Shown: one piece after another, positions 1 through 12,000 of the stretch
Layout of the letters: the number at the start of each line of letters is the position of its first letter
Numbering within the stretch: the first letter of the stretch is position 1
NCBI GenBank assembly: GCA_018894655.1
Contig: JAHIPE010000153.1
Span: 1 to 22,086, forward strand
DNA length: 22,086 nucleotides
Reading direction: 5' to 3'
Origin: Actinomycetota bacterium
GTDB lineage: Bacteria > Actinomycetota > Geothermincolia > Fen-727 > Anoxymicrobiaceae
Notes under the pieces: generated by a model
Seen by the model: the letters and a program-made list of their open reading frames with translations, nothing else
The model's database searches: none
Told to the model about the DNA's origin: nothing
Made by a program: the position numbers and the translations under genes

Positions 1-3000
1 GGTGTAGTAGTCCTCCGGGTCCTCCGTGGGGGTCATGTCGTCCTTCTCTATGATCTCGGTATCCACGGCACGGATGAGCGGGTGGATCTCGACGCCCATG
101 AAGGGACTGTGGGTGAGCTCGGCGGTGAAGCTCAGGAAGGTCCCGGGAAGGTCGCATCTGAGCAGCCAGTATCCTATTGCGGTCCCGCCGGGGGCGATGT
201 CGCCGAACTGGACGGTCATGCCCTCGCCGGAGATGGTCCCGAATGAGCAGTCCAGCATCTCGAAGGTGATTCTAAGCCCGGACTGGTTATCGACGATCCT
301 GGGGTAGCCGGAGGTTATCCTGAGGTTCCGCGCCGTCCCCAGGCCCCGGTTCTCCACCAGGACCCCGAGCTTGAACGGCACGCCCCCCTTTACTTTCCTG
401 GGGAGGTAATAGAAGAGGTAGAGCTCGGGCTCGGGGTGGACGGTGATACCGGCCTCCTCTGTCCTGGTCTGCACCAGGCGTCCCCCCTGGCGGTAGGAGA
501 TCATGCAGTACACGTAGTAGCGCTTCCCCGCCTCGGTCTCGCCGCCGAGCCCCTGGCGGGGGACCAGGGTCCAGGTCGAGGTCATCTTCGAGCCTGCCGG
601 CAGATCCGCGGTCCCGTCTATGGCGGCTATGCCGGAGAGAACCGGCGGGACCGGGTAGAACAGGTGGGTCACGTCCACCCCGCTTCCGTCCCTTACCCTG
701 ACCTCGAGGCAGACGCCGGTCAGGGACGAGCCGGTGGGGTTGGTGAGCTCGAGCACGGCCTCGAACGCCTCGCGCTCCAGCGTTGCCTCCTGGGAAAGCC
801 GTATCCTGACCAGCGCCCGCACGGTGGCGTCCTCGGGGGCGCCGAAGTCGAGTACGCCGTCGGCCTCGGGGAGGTTTATCTTCGTATCGCCGCACTCCAC
901 CCACACGCTTGCGCCGCCCGGCCTGGGGCGGGCGAGGGGGACGCGGAGCTCCAGGCCCTTCTCCACGTTCTCGTCAATGTTGGGGTCGAAGGCGGTGAAG
1001 GTGCCGACGACACTTACGAAACTCTGGCCCGGGTCGAGCGCCGGGTACCGCCCGCTGTTTATCCTGAACGGGATTACCACCGAGCTCTCGGCCGCCATGG
1101 TCCCGGCGTAGGTGGATTGGAGCACCAGACCCTCGAAGCCCACCACCTCGAGGGTGACCTCCCTTATCTCGAAGCGGCTGGGGTTGATGATGACGAGCTG
1201 GTCGTAGATGTCCCCGGTAACGTCGTATGGAATTATTATCCAGGGAGGCACCCCGATAAGGGCCGGCTTCTCCACCTCAGCCACGAAGCTGATGTCGAGG
1301 GTGACCTGGTAGGTGTCCTCTATGACGATCGGGGTCACCGTCCAGGTCCAGGAGACCGGGACCGCGACCATCTTCACCGGGACGATCCTGGGGTCGGTAA
1401 GCGGCTCCACCGCCACCGCCCCGGACACGCTCTCCAGGTGGGCCGCGCTCACCTGGTAGCCGTAGACGTCGGTCGGGACGTCGGGGAACAGGGCGGTGCC
1501 CTCCGCGTCGGTGGAGACGGATATCCTGGTGTAATAGGTCCTGATCACCCCCGCGTCACCGGTCACGGGGTAGGGGGTCCGGCCGGTGAGGGTGATGGTG
1601 GCATTGGCGACCGGCAGGCCGACGTCGCTCTGGACTATGAAGAAGAGCGCGCCCCGGTTTGCGCTCGACACCTCGCAGGTTATGGGGAGGGTTGCGGCCA
1701 TCTCGTCCCCCGACACCGAAAGGCTCACCATGTAGGCGCCGAGCGAGGTCCCTTGAGGCGGCGCGAACAGTACCTCCAGCCACTTGCGCTCGCCGGGGGC
1801 AAGGTTCCCCGTGGGTACGGCAACCGGCACCATCCAGGGGAGCAGGCCGGAAGCGTTGAGGGCAAGGTTGTGGAGGGTGGCCTTGCCTAGGTTTAAGACC
1901 TCGACCCTCCTGACTACGGCCTGCCCGGGCCGGACGCCGATCTTCAGGTTGGACGGCGAGAACGCGAGATAGGGGACCGGGTCCTCCAGGCGCACCTCCA
2001 CGTTGGTCACCTCGAACTCGCCCTCGTCCGTGTAGAGGCGCACCTGGAACTGAGTTACATCGGGGCTGCTTTCGCTCGCGCTGGTCACAATCAGCGGCAC
2101 CCTGTACGTCGCGCCCGGCTGGAGCGTCGTCGGAAGGCTCGAGGTGTCGAGCGACGCGGTCACGTCGTCGGAGGTGTCGTTGTCGATCAACTGGAATACC
2201 GGGCCTAAGAGCGCCATCTCGCCGACGTTTCTCACCTCGAGCTCGTAGAGCAGGGCGCCGGCCTTCAAACCCTGGAGTATCAGGCTCCCGGGAGTCATGA
2301 GGAGCCCGAGCATGTCGAAGGCCGTCTGGGCCGCGAACGGCTCGTCCCCGAAGAAGACCGCCGCCGCTACCTCGAAGTGGCCGGCCGTGCCGGCGGCAGG
2401 TGTGTAGACGCAGGTGAAGTTCCCCTGGGGGTCCGTCCCGGTGCGCTTCACGATGTAGAAACTCCCGCGATTCAAGGTGATATAGACGATCTTCCCCACC
2501 ACTGGTGAGCCGTCGGAGTAGTGGAAGCTCCCGCTTATCACCACCTGGTCGCCGCGCGGGTAGAGGGTCTTGTCGGTCTGGACGGTGCAGGCGAGCTCGT
2601 CCATGAAGAAGAACTGCTCGACCACGGAAGTGGTGTAGCCGGGATCCTCCGCCTCGATGGTCACGGTATAGGATGCAAAGCCAACAATGCCGGGCGCGAA
2701 CCTGTACCTGAACGTGGAATCGACCGGGTCGAAGCTCATCGGCCGGCGGTTCACCACCGTACCGGCCCCCTCCTGTACGATAGTCAGGTGACAGAGCACC
2801 CCGTAGTCGGGGGTCAGCGGGAAATCGGGGCTGCTCGCGTAGTGGATGCGGCAGGCGATTTCCGCGGTGTCGCCGCTCACGTAGAACAACTGCAGTTCCT
2901 TAAGGTCTATTACGAGGTTCTCCAGCGCCATCAGGTCGAGCGCCGGCTCGAAGGTATTGTTCTCCTCGTCTTCCTCGGGGACGAAGTCGAAGGTGTCGGC

Positions 3001-6000
3001 GACCACCGTCAGGGTGTGCGAGACAGTGGTGGAGACTTTCGCCTTCCAGGTGAAACTGACCCCGGTGGAGGAGTACCCCTGGAGCCCGTTCACCGCTTTG
3101 CTCGCCACGATCTCGCCGTCCACCAGCAGGCTCACCACGAACTGCCCCGCGAGGACCACGGTAAGGTTGCTCACCGTCGCGCTCACGGTCAGGGTGTCGC
3201 CGTAGAGGACCTCCACGGGCTGGTAGGCGAGGTCGGTAACCGCGAGGTCCGGGTGGACCAGCGTCAGGGCCGGCATCTGTATCGTCATGGAGTTGTTCTC
3301 CGCGGAAGGTTCGGCGATCTCGTCATCCTCGTCGGCCACCGCCTTCACCGTGTGGGGGCCGGCGGTGGCGTTCCAGTAGGCCCTGGCCTGGGCGGTCGCC
3401 CCACGGGCGAGCTGCAACAGCTCGGCGCGGCCGGCGAAGGCGCCGTCGACGTAGAAGGTGACGAAGAAGCGGTGCAGTACGTCGACCCCCGAGGCGTTGG
3501 TCACCGAGGCAACGAGCTGGAGGGTGGTCCCCGCCGATACGGTGGTCCCGCCCGGCAGCCAGGTGACGCCAGAAATCTCGATGTCGGGGTATTCGAGGGT
3601 GAACGTCGGGAGCTCGAGCGAGGCCCGGTTGTTGTCCTCGTTCGACTCCAGCACCCTGTCCCCCGGGTCGTCGCATACGGCGGAGAGCAGGTGGGTTCCC
3701 GCCCTGGGCGACGTCCATGTCGATACCCGCTTGCTCTCCCCGGCGGGGAGTTCCGCCACGTACACCGAACCAAGGAGCTCGTTGTCGATGTAGAAGCTGA
3801 CCCGGAAGCCGACGGCCGGGGCGTCCCCGCGGTTATTCACCAGGACGCTGACCGACATCATCTCCTCCGACGACCAGGCGGACTTGACGGGTCCGTAGGA
3901 GAGCTGCTCCACTACCAGGTCGGGGAAGTGGACCTGGGCGGGGATAATGTCGATGGAGGCGCTGTTGTTCGCCTCGCTCGCCTCTTCTATGTTGTCGAGG
4001 AGGTCGTCGGCGGTCACCTTGAGCCGGTGGGCGCCGGGGGTGGCGATCCAGGTGAACTGCGCCACGGCGGTCTCGCCAGCGGCGAGGAGGGTGTCGATCC
4101 TGGTGTAGCCCAGGTACGCGCCGTCCAGGTAGAAGGTGACCAGAAAACCTCTCCCGGTCGCCCCGACGCCGCGGTTCGCGACCGTCGCCGTTATCAGGAC
4201 GAGGTCGTCCTCCCGCGGCTGCTCCGGCGTGAAGCTCAAGCCCTCGAGCACCAGGTCCGGCCTGGTCTCGTAGACCTCGACCGTCACCGTGGCGGAGGAA
4301 CTCGCGTTCATGTCGTCGGTAACGGTGAGAGTGACCGTGTAGGTGCCCGGATCGGCGTAGGCGTGTTCAGGGTTGGTTGCAGAAGACGTGGTTCCGTCAC
4401 CGAAGTTCCAGCGGTACGAGACTATCCAGCCGTCCTGGTCACTCGATGAGGAGCCACTGAACGATATCGGTACCTCCACGCCGGTCGGTTGTACTTCATT
4501 GACAAGGGCATGGGGTGCAATGTTCACGATGAGCGGGGCCGAGAGCCGGTCGTTGCCGGAGTTTGAGTCCTCCACGTCGCACCCGATCACTTCAGCGAAC
4601 AGGAGAGCCTGCCCGGCCGCCTCCGGTGTCCAGCAGAGCGCCGGGGTGACCGTCCACCCGGGGTAGATCCCGAACGACAGCCGGCCTATGAGGACGCCCT
4701 CCGAGGGGTCGCCCAGGTATATACCGACCGTTACGTTCGCCGGCGCGGGCCCGGCGTTTGAAACGGTTACAAATATCCTCGAAGCCCGGCCCAGCACGGG
4801 ATACAGGGGGTCGGAGCTTATCGCGGAAACGGATACGTCGCAGACGGCGGTCGGGGTGCCGGACGCGGTCTCCGACCCGCCGCCTTCGTTGCCGGCGGTA
4901 TCGACGGCGGTGACGAAGTAACGATAGGTGACGCCGTTGGTCAGTGATGAGTCCGTGAATGACCTTACGACGATGAGTCCTGAAATCCGGTCGAAGTGCC
5001 CGTCCGGGCCGGTGGACCGGTACACGTAGTATCCTGCGAGGTCGGAGTCCGGGCTCGCGCTCCAGGAGAGGAGGAGCGTTCCCCCGGAGGAGGGGTCGGT
5101 GACGGTGAGTCCCGTGGGAGCCACGGGTGGCGCCCGGTCCATTATGTAGGTGAAATCGAGGAAACTCGTGTTGCCGACCGAGTCGAGGGCCTCCACCCGC
5201 AGGGAAAGCTTTCCCTCGGCGAACTGCGAGGTATCCAGCCCGGCGGAAGCCCGCCAGATGCCCGGTCCCACCTCCTCCACCTGGTCGTCCCGCGCGAAAA
5301 GGACGAAGACGGCGCCGTCGAAGTAATAGAAATTGAACGCCTGGATACTGACGTTGTCGCCCGCCCTCGAGACGATGCTCACCGTGCCCCTGACCCTCGA
5401 CCCGTCCGCCGGGGCTACCGACTGTACGTACGGCGGGGTCGTGTCGGGCAGCGGCACGGCCGACACCTCCGGTGAGGGCGCGCTCTCGTTCCCCACCCTG
5501 TCGAGGGCGGTGAGCCGGTAGAAGTAGATGCCGCCGGGCTGGACACCGTAGTCCTTGTAGAAGGTGGAGGTGGTCATGGCCATCAGGACGGCGTACCCGG
5601 AGGCCGGGTCCGTCGTTCGGTAGAGCCGGTAACCGGCCAGGTCGCCCTCGGTGTTCTTCGCCCAGGTGAGGACAACCACCACCTGCCCGGGGTGGGCCGC
5701 CAGGACCGGCGCGGCTGGGGCGTCGTGGTCGAGCGTGTATGTTCTCGTCATGGGCTCCGACTGGTAGCCGTAGATGTCGGTGGCGACCGCGCGCACCTTG
5801 CAGGTCCCCGAGGGGAGCCCCGAAGTGTCCCAGGTGAGGGTCCCGGACGAGCCGGTGATACGGTCGAGCGGCAGGAAGGTCACGCCGTCGGTCGAGTATT
5901 CCAGGGTGATGCGGTCCACCCCGGTGTTGTCGCGCGCAGCGGCGCTTATCGATATCACCAACCCCAGGACGCTCCCGCCACCCGGGGTGAGGTAGTTCAT

Positions 6001-9000
6001 GACCGGTGGGGTCAGGTCAGCGGCGGGCACCGCGGACGACTCGTTGGAGGTCGCGCTCTCGTTGAACAACCAGTCCACGGAGGAGATGACATAGTAGTAC
6101 TCGGTACCCGGGACTACGTTTCCGTCCAGGTATGTCATCTGGTGACGGTCCCCTCGTCGCACCAGGGCGACCGTGACATAACCCGAGCCGGACGACAGGG
6201 ACCTGTAGACCATGTAACCGTGGAGGTCGCAGGCATCGACCGCATCCCAGGTCAGGACCACCGCCCGCTCGCCGGTTGCAGCCCTCAGGTTGGCCGGTAC
6301 CGGCGGGGGCGCCAGGTTGGCGACGCATGAGTGCGAATGCTCGTGCCTGTTCCCGCCGATGTCCTCCGCCACCACTATTATGGTGATGGGGCCGTCGGGG
6401 ATATCCTCCGCCAGGGTCCACTCATACGAGGTGGTGTACTTCCCGCCGTCGAATCGCGGGGCGGAGTCGGAGCTTACGAGTACTCGCCCCCCCGCGTCGA
6501 TCTCGTAGTAGAAGGAGAACTTCACTATCTCGCAGTTGTCAGCCCCTTCCACATAGAGTGCAAGCGGAGACCTGAACTCCTGGCCATCCCCCGGCGAGAG
6601 GTAGGTTATCTCGGGCGGTGTGGTATCCTCGAGCGGCGAGAGCGACACCTCGGCAGAGGGGCCGCTTTCGTTGCCCACCCTGTCCACTGCGGTAACCCTG
6701 TAATAGTAGGTTACGGCCGGGTCCAGGCACCTGTCGGTGTACTCAAGGGCGTAAAGCGTGGAAAGCAACACGAATCCGGTCCCCGGGTCCACCATCCTGT
6801 AGAGCCTGTAGTAGGATACGTCATCCTCGGGCGGCGCTTCCCAGGAGAGCGTTATCAGGCGCTCGCCCGCTACGGCGGTGAGAACCGGGGCGGAGGGCGA
6901 GTTGGGGTTGGCCAGGCAGGAGTGGGATTGCTCCGCCCGGTTTCCGCCGACGTCCTCCGCCACCACTATTATGGTGATGGGGCCGTCGGGGACATCGGTT
7001 GGAGTCCAGGAGTAGTTGCCCGTGTAACGGTAATACCCACCGGTGTACTGCGGGCTCACCTCGCCTAAGAGTACCCGCGCCTGTCCATCGAGCGAGTAGT
7101 AAAAGGAGAACTTCACTATCTCGCAGTTGTCGGTAGCCTGGACGTATACCGCCAAGGATGGGCCGAACTCCTGGCTCTCCCCCGGGGAGAGGTAGGTTAT
7201 CTCGGGCGGAGTCGCGTCCTCCAGGGGTGAGAGCGATACCTCGATTGAGGGAATGCTCTGGTTGCCCACCCTGTCTACTGCGGTAACCCTGTAATAGTAA
7301 GTTACGGCCGGGTCCAGGCGCCTGTCGGTGTAGGTGAGGCCCGAAAGCTCACCGATGAATACGAAGTCGGCTCCGGGATCTACCTTCCTGTAGAGTCGGT
7401 ATCTGGTCACGTCCTCCTCGGGCGGCGCTTCCCAGGAGAGCGTTATCAGGCGCTCGCCCGCTACGGCGGTGAGAACCGGGGCGGAGGGCGGGTTGGGGTT
7501 GGCGAGGCAATAGTGGACCTCCTCGCAGGTAAGCCCGGCCAGGTCGGTGGCGGTAACCTTCAGGTAGATCGGCCCGTCGGCTATACCGGTGGGAGTCCAG
7601 GAGATCCCGCCCCTGTAGTAATAGTATCCACCCGTGTAGCGCGGGTTATCGTCCACGCCGATCTCAATCCATATCACGCCGTCGATGGAGTAGTGGAAGG
7701 CGAACGAGTCTATCCCCCAGTTGTTGTAGCCCCGAACAGACAGGGTGACGAAGGCCCCGAACTCTTCTCCCTCGCCCGGTGAGAAATACGTTATCACCGG
7801 CGGAGTGACGTCCGGGAGCGGCGTTGCACCCGCTACGTTGGATGGCTCGCTGGTGTGACCCATCCGGTCAACCGCCGCCACGCGGTAATAGTAGGTGACG
7901 GCGGGGTCGAGGCGCCTGTCACTGTAGGTGATGTTCACCGTCAAGCCGATGTAGCTGAAGGGTCCCTGGGGAGAAAGCCCCCTGAGGATCTTGTAGTAGG
8001 AGACGTCATCGACCGGGGGCGGCTCTATGTCCAGGACGACGCAGAGCTCCCCGGGGGAGGCCGTAAGGACCGGAGGGGGAGGCGGGTACTGGTTCGCCAG
8101 GCAGTGGCGGACGATTTCAGAGGTCTGACCGAGGAAGTCGGTTGCCTCCAACTTCAAAAAGACCGGGCCGTCGGGGATCCCCGGGAGGGTCCAGGAGTGG
8201 TAGCAATAGTAGGTGTAGCAGGTGTCGTACTCGTACCCGTAGGGGTCTTCGTATGACCCGATCATGGTCCACGCCGACCCGTCGAGCGAGTAGTAGAAGG
8301 CGAAGCGGTCCACGCCGGTGCTGTCGGTCGCCTCGGCGTAGAGCGTGACCGGGGATGAGAACTCCACACTATCCCCGGGGTAGAAGTATGTGATGACCGG
8401 AGCGGTGGTGTCCGGAAGGGGCGAAGCGCCCACAACGTCGGAAGGCGCGCTCTGGTTACCCACCCGGTCCACGCCCGTAACGTAATAGTAACATACGATA
8501 ACGGGGTCCAGCCGGCGGTCCCGGTAGGAGTGCGAGGCGGTATACGTAACGACCTCCCACGCGCCGGTTTCCCCGACCCTCCGGTAGACGATGAAATAGG
8601 AGAAATCGGACGGCGGCTCGGCGTAGGGGCTCCAGCTTACCAGGAGCGCCGCCTCGAGCGCCTCTACGGTTACGCCGGAGGGAACATCCGGCGGGTTGAT
8701 GTTGGCGAGGCAGGCGTGTGAATACCAGGAGGAGTTCCCGTACGCGTCCGTCGCGGCAACCTTCAGGTAGACGACCGTGCCGTCATCGAGCGGTGGAGGC
8801 GTCCAGTCGAGGGACCCCTCGTACCTGTTGTTGTACTGGTACACGGGGCTGTCGTCCGTCCCGATAAGCGTCCAGGCGACCCCGTCGAGCGAGTAGTAGA
8901 AGGCGAACCAGGAAACCGTGCTGTCGTCGCTGGCCACTGAAAACACCGTAACCGGGGATTTGAACTCCTGGCCCCGGTACGGGTAGAGCGACTGGATCTC

Positions 9001-12000
9001 AGGCGGCACCTCGTCCGGAAGCGGGGATCCGGAAACCTCCGCCGACGGGTCGCTCTCGTTACCAACGCCGTCGAGGGCAGTGACATAATAGAAGTATGTT
9101 GTGGACAGGTCACTCGCCGAACGGTCGGCGTACGAGTTGTCGGAAGTCCCCCAGTTGATGACCTCCCATGCCCCTCCGGCTCCGACCCTCCGGTACACGC
9201 GGTAGTAGGCGAGATCGGGGGCGCTGGAGGGGTCCCAGGAGAGAATCACCTTTAAGATACCCGGCGTTGCGGTGAGGTTCCCCGGGGCCGGGGGCGGCTC
9301 GGTGTCCAACTGGATCAGGTAGGTCTGGACCAGCTCGGCGGTGTTCCCGCCTGAGTCGATCGCAGTCACCCTCACCATGCACTCACCGGAGGGGACCGTG
9401 CTCATGTCCCACCACCAGACGCTCCCTTCCCAGGTCCCCTCCCAGCTATAGTACCAGGCGCCGCTGGTCCCGATGGTGAGCCAGGCGCCCTGGCCCGCGT
9501 CATAGTACTCGAAGAGGAACGACTTGACCCTGGCGTTGTCGGTCGCCTTTGCGTAGAGGAATATACGCCCGAGAATAACGGTCCCCGCAGGCGGTTCCAG
9601 GGAGACTATCACGGGGGGCGTCGAGTCGTGAAGCGGTATCGTGAAGGCGTAGGCAAAGTCGCTCTCGTTGTTCGCCCTGTCAACCGACACCAGCCGGTAG
9701 AAACTGGCCTGACCGATCGTGGCGTTAAGGTCCGTGTACGTCGTCTTCGTTAGATAATACTCGATCGAGCTGTAAGGCCCACCCGGAGATTTCGCGCGGT
9801 AAAGCCTGTAGTACGAGAAGTCCGGCGAGGAGCACGCGTCCCAGGAAAGATTGATGCTCCCCTCCACCGGTGTAGCGCGGAAGTTGGCGGGGGTGTCGGG
9901 CCGCGTATGGTCGACCGTCACCTTGACCTTGGTCGCGGCTTCGTTCCAACCGGCGTCCACCGCCACCACCCGTATCCACGCTGTCCCCTCGGGTATGGCC
10001 GATGTGTCCCATGGGTAGAGATTTCCGTACCACTCAACCCTGTCAGGGCTCGCGTACGGTATGGCAACAACGGTCCCCACCTCCGTCCACGCGACGCCGT
10101 CCGGCGACCAGTAGAAGCGGAATACCTCTACTCTGACGTCATCGGTGGCCCGCGCGTAGATCTGCCCGATAAATCCTACGGTCGCTCCCTCGTATGGGTA
10201 GACCCAATTGATGACCGGAGGCGTGGTATCGCCCGGGTCCGGACCCGTGATGTCGACCGCGAAGATGCGGCTTCCCGTGTGACCGGCGAGGTCGCTCGCG
10301 GTCACTCGAAGCTCGTAGCTCCCCGGCTCGAGGGCCGAGATGTCCCAGGAGGCCCGGGACTGCCATTGCCCCTGCCAGTCGCACATCAGTGAGTACAGAG
10401 GGGAGTACAGGGATTCATATACCGTCCCTTTGTAGGGATTGTATAGCGGGAATGTTCCAATCATTGTCCAGCTTGCTGAAGCGGAGTCGTAATATTCGAA
10501 GGTGAACTCGCGGACCAGACCGGAGTCGGTCGCCGTCGCGGTGACGTATGCAACCCCGAGGACCTTGCTCAGCTCCTGGGGGCTTACTGTTTCGCCGAGG
10601 AGCGGGTCGTCATCGTCGGCCAGGGCGGTTGCGCTCGCCACGTTTGAGCCGGGGCCCTCGGTCCCGAGGGCGTCGATCGCCCGCACCATGTACTCGTAGG
10701 TGCCGGCGGCGGGGACGCCCGCGTCCATATAAAACATGTAGTACCCGTAGAATATCATTTCCTCCGCCACCAGCTCCCAGTCGCCCCCGCCAACCCGCCG
10801 GTAGACGTGGTAGCCGACGGCGTTCGCTGAACTGGAGGGCGAGCAGCCGATCAGTATCTTCATGGCCTGCCCCATCGCCATCAGTTCCCCGGGGGCATCG
10901 GGAGGCCCGGCCGCGACGTTATCGACCATGTAGGTCCGGTAGAGCGTATCGGTCAAACCGGAGAGCCCCACGGCGGTAACGTAAACCAGGTAAGCCCCGT
11001 TGGGGGCGGCGGTCGTGTCCCAGAGCGCGGAGCCGGTGAACCTGCCGGAAGCCGGTTCATACGAGGCCGGAATCGTGGAGATCTCCACCCATGCGTTGCC
11101 GTCCGCGCTGTAGCTGAAAGTAAAGCAGTGGACCCCGGCCTCGTCGACGGCCCACGCAGAGAGGACAACCGCGCCGGAGAGGTTGGAGTTGTCGGCGGGG
11201 CCAAGGGACCCTATCTGCGGCGGGGTCTCTCCCTCTACGGCCGAGGCCTGGGCCTTGTAGGAATAGGCGCTCTCGAGCCCGCCGAGGTCAACGGCGGAGA
11301 CGACATAGTAGTAGGTGACACCGACCGCGAGTCCCTCGTCCAGGTAGAACTCGGTATCGATACCACCGGCGAGAATGGCGTAGGGGCCTCCGGGGGAGTC
11401 CGACCTGTAGATGTTGTAGTAGGCCAGATCGTCCACGACGACGGCCTCCCAGCTTAACCTTACCGCGTGATGCCACCCCACCGCATAGACGTTCTCCGGG
11501 CGGGGTGGAGTGAGGTTCTCCAGGACGACCGCGGACGCCTCGGGCGAGTAGGGGCTTTCATTGCCCATGACATCGACCGACGCCAGCACGTAGTAGTAGG
11601 TGACGCCGACAGCCACGGCGGTGTCCATGTAGGACGCGCCGGTTGTATAGGCGGCAACTACCCCGTAGGGGCCGCCGGATACCTCGGAGCGGTAGATGTT
11701 GTAATAGGCTCCCGAGATCTGGTCCCATGACAGCAACACGTTGGCCTCTCCGCCGTTTGCAGATAATCCTTGCGGGATCGCCGGAGGCGTGGAGTCGGTC
11801 GCCTTGGCTGAATACGCGCTCTGGTTGCCCACGTTATCAACCGACGCCACCACGTAGAAGTAAGCGACACCGATATCCACCGCCTCATCGAGATACGTCG
11901 TACCGGCGAGACCGCCGGCGAGCAGTGCATACGGCCCGCCGGAGACAGCGGAGCGATACAGGTCGTAGTGGTGTAAGTCGGGGGCTGAGACCGCGTCCCA

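Noticed and set aside
436..1890. Plus-strand open frame of 484 codons
   Set aside because: Same kind of antisense shadow: low-complexity composition, no signal or domain, while the minus frame reads as continuous beta-sandwich protein.
2521..4449. Plus-strand open frame of 642 codons
   Set aside because: It is antisense to the CARDB/MG-like part of the giant gene, its translation is Gly/Val/Arg/His/Asp-rich without domains, and it arises from high-GC third positions. The minus strand gives clear CARDB motifs.
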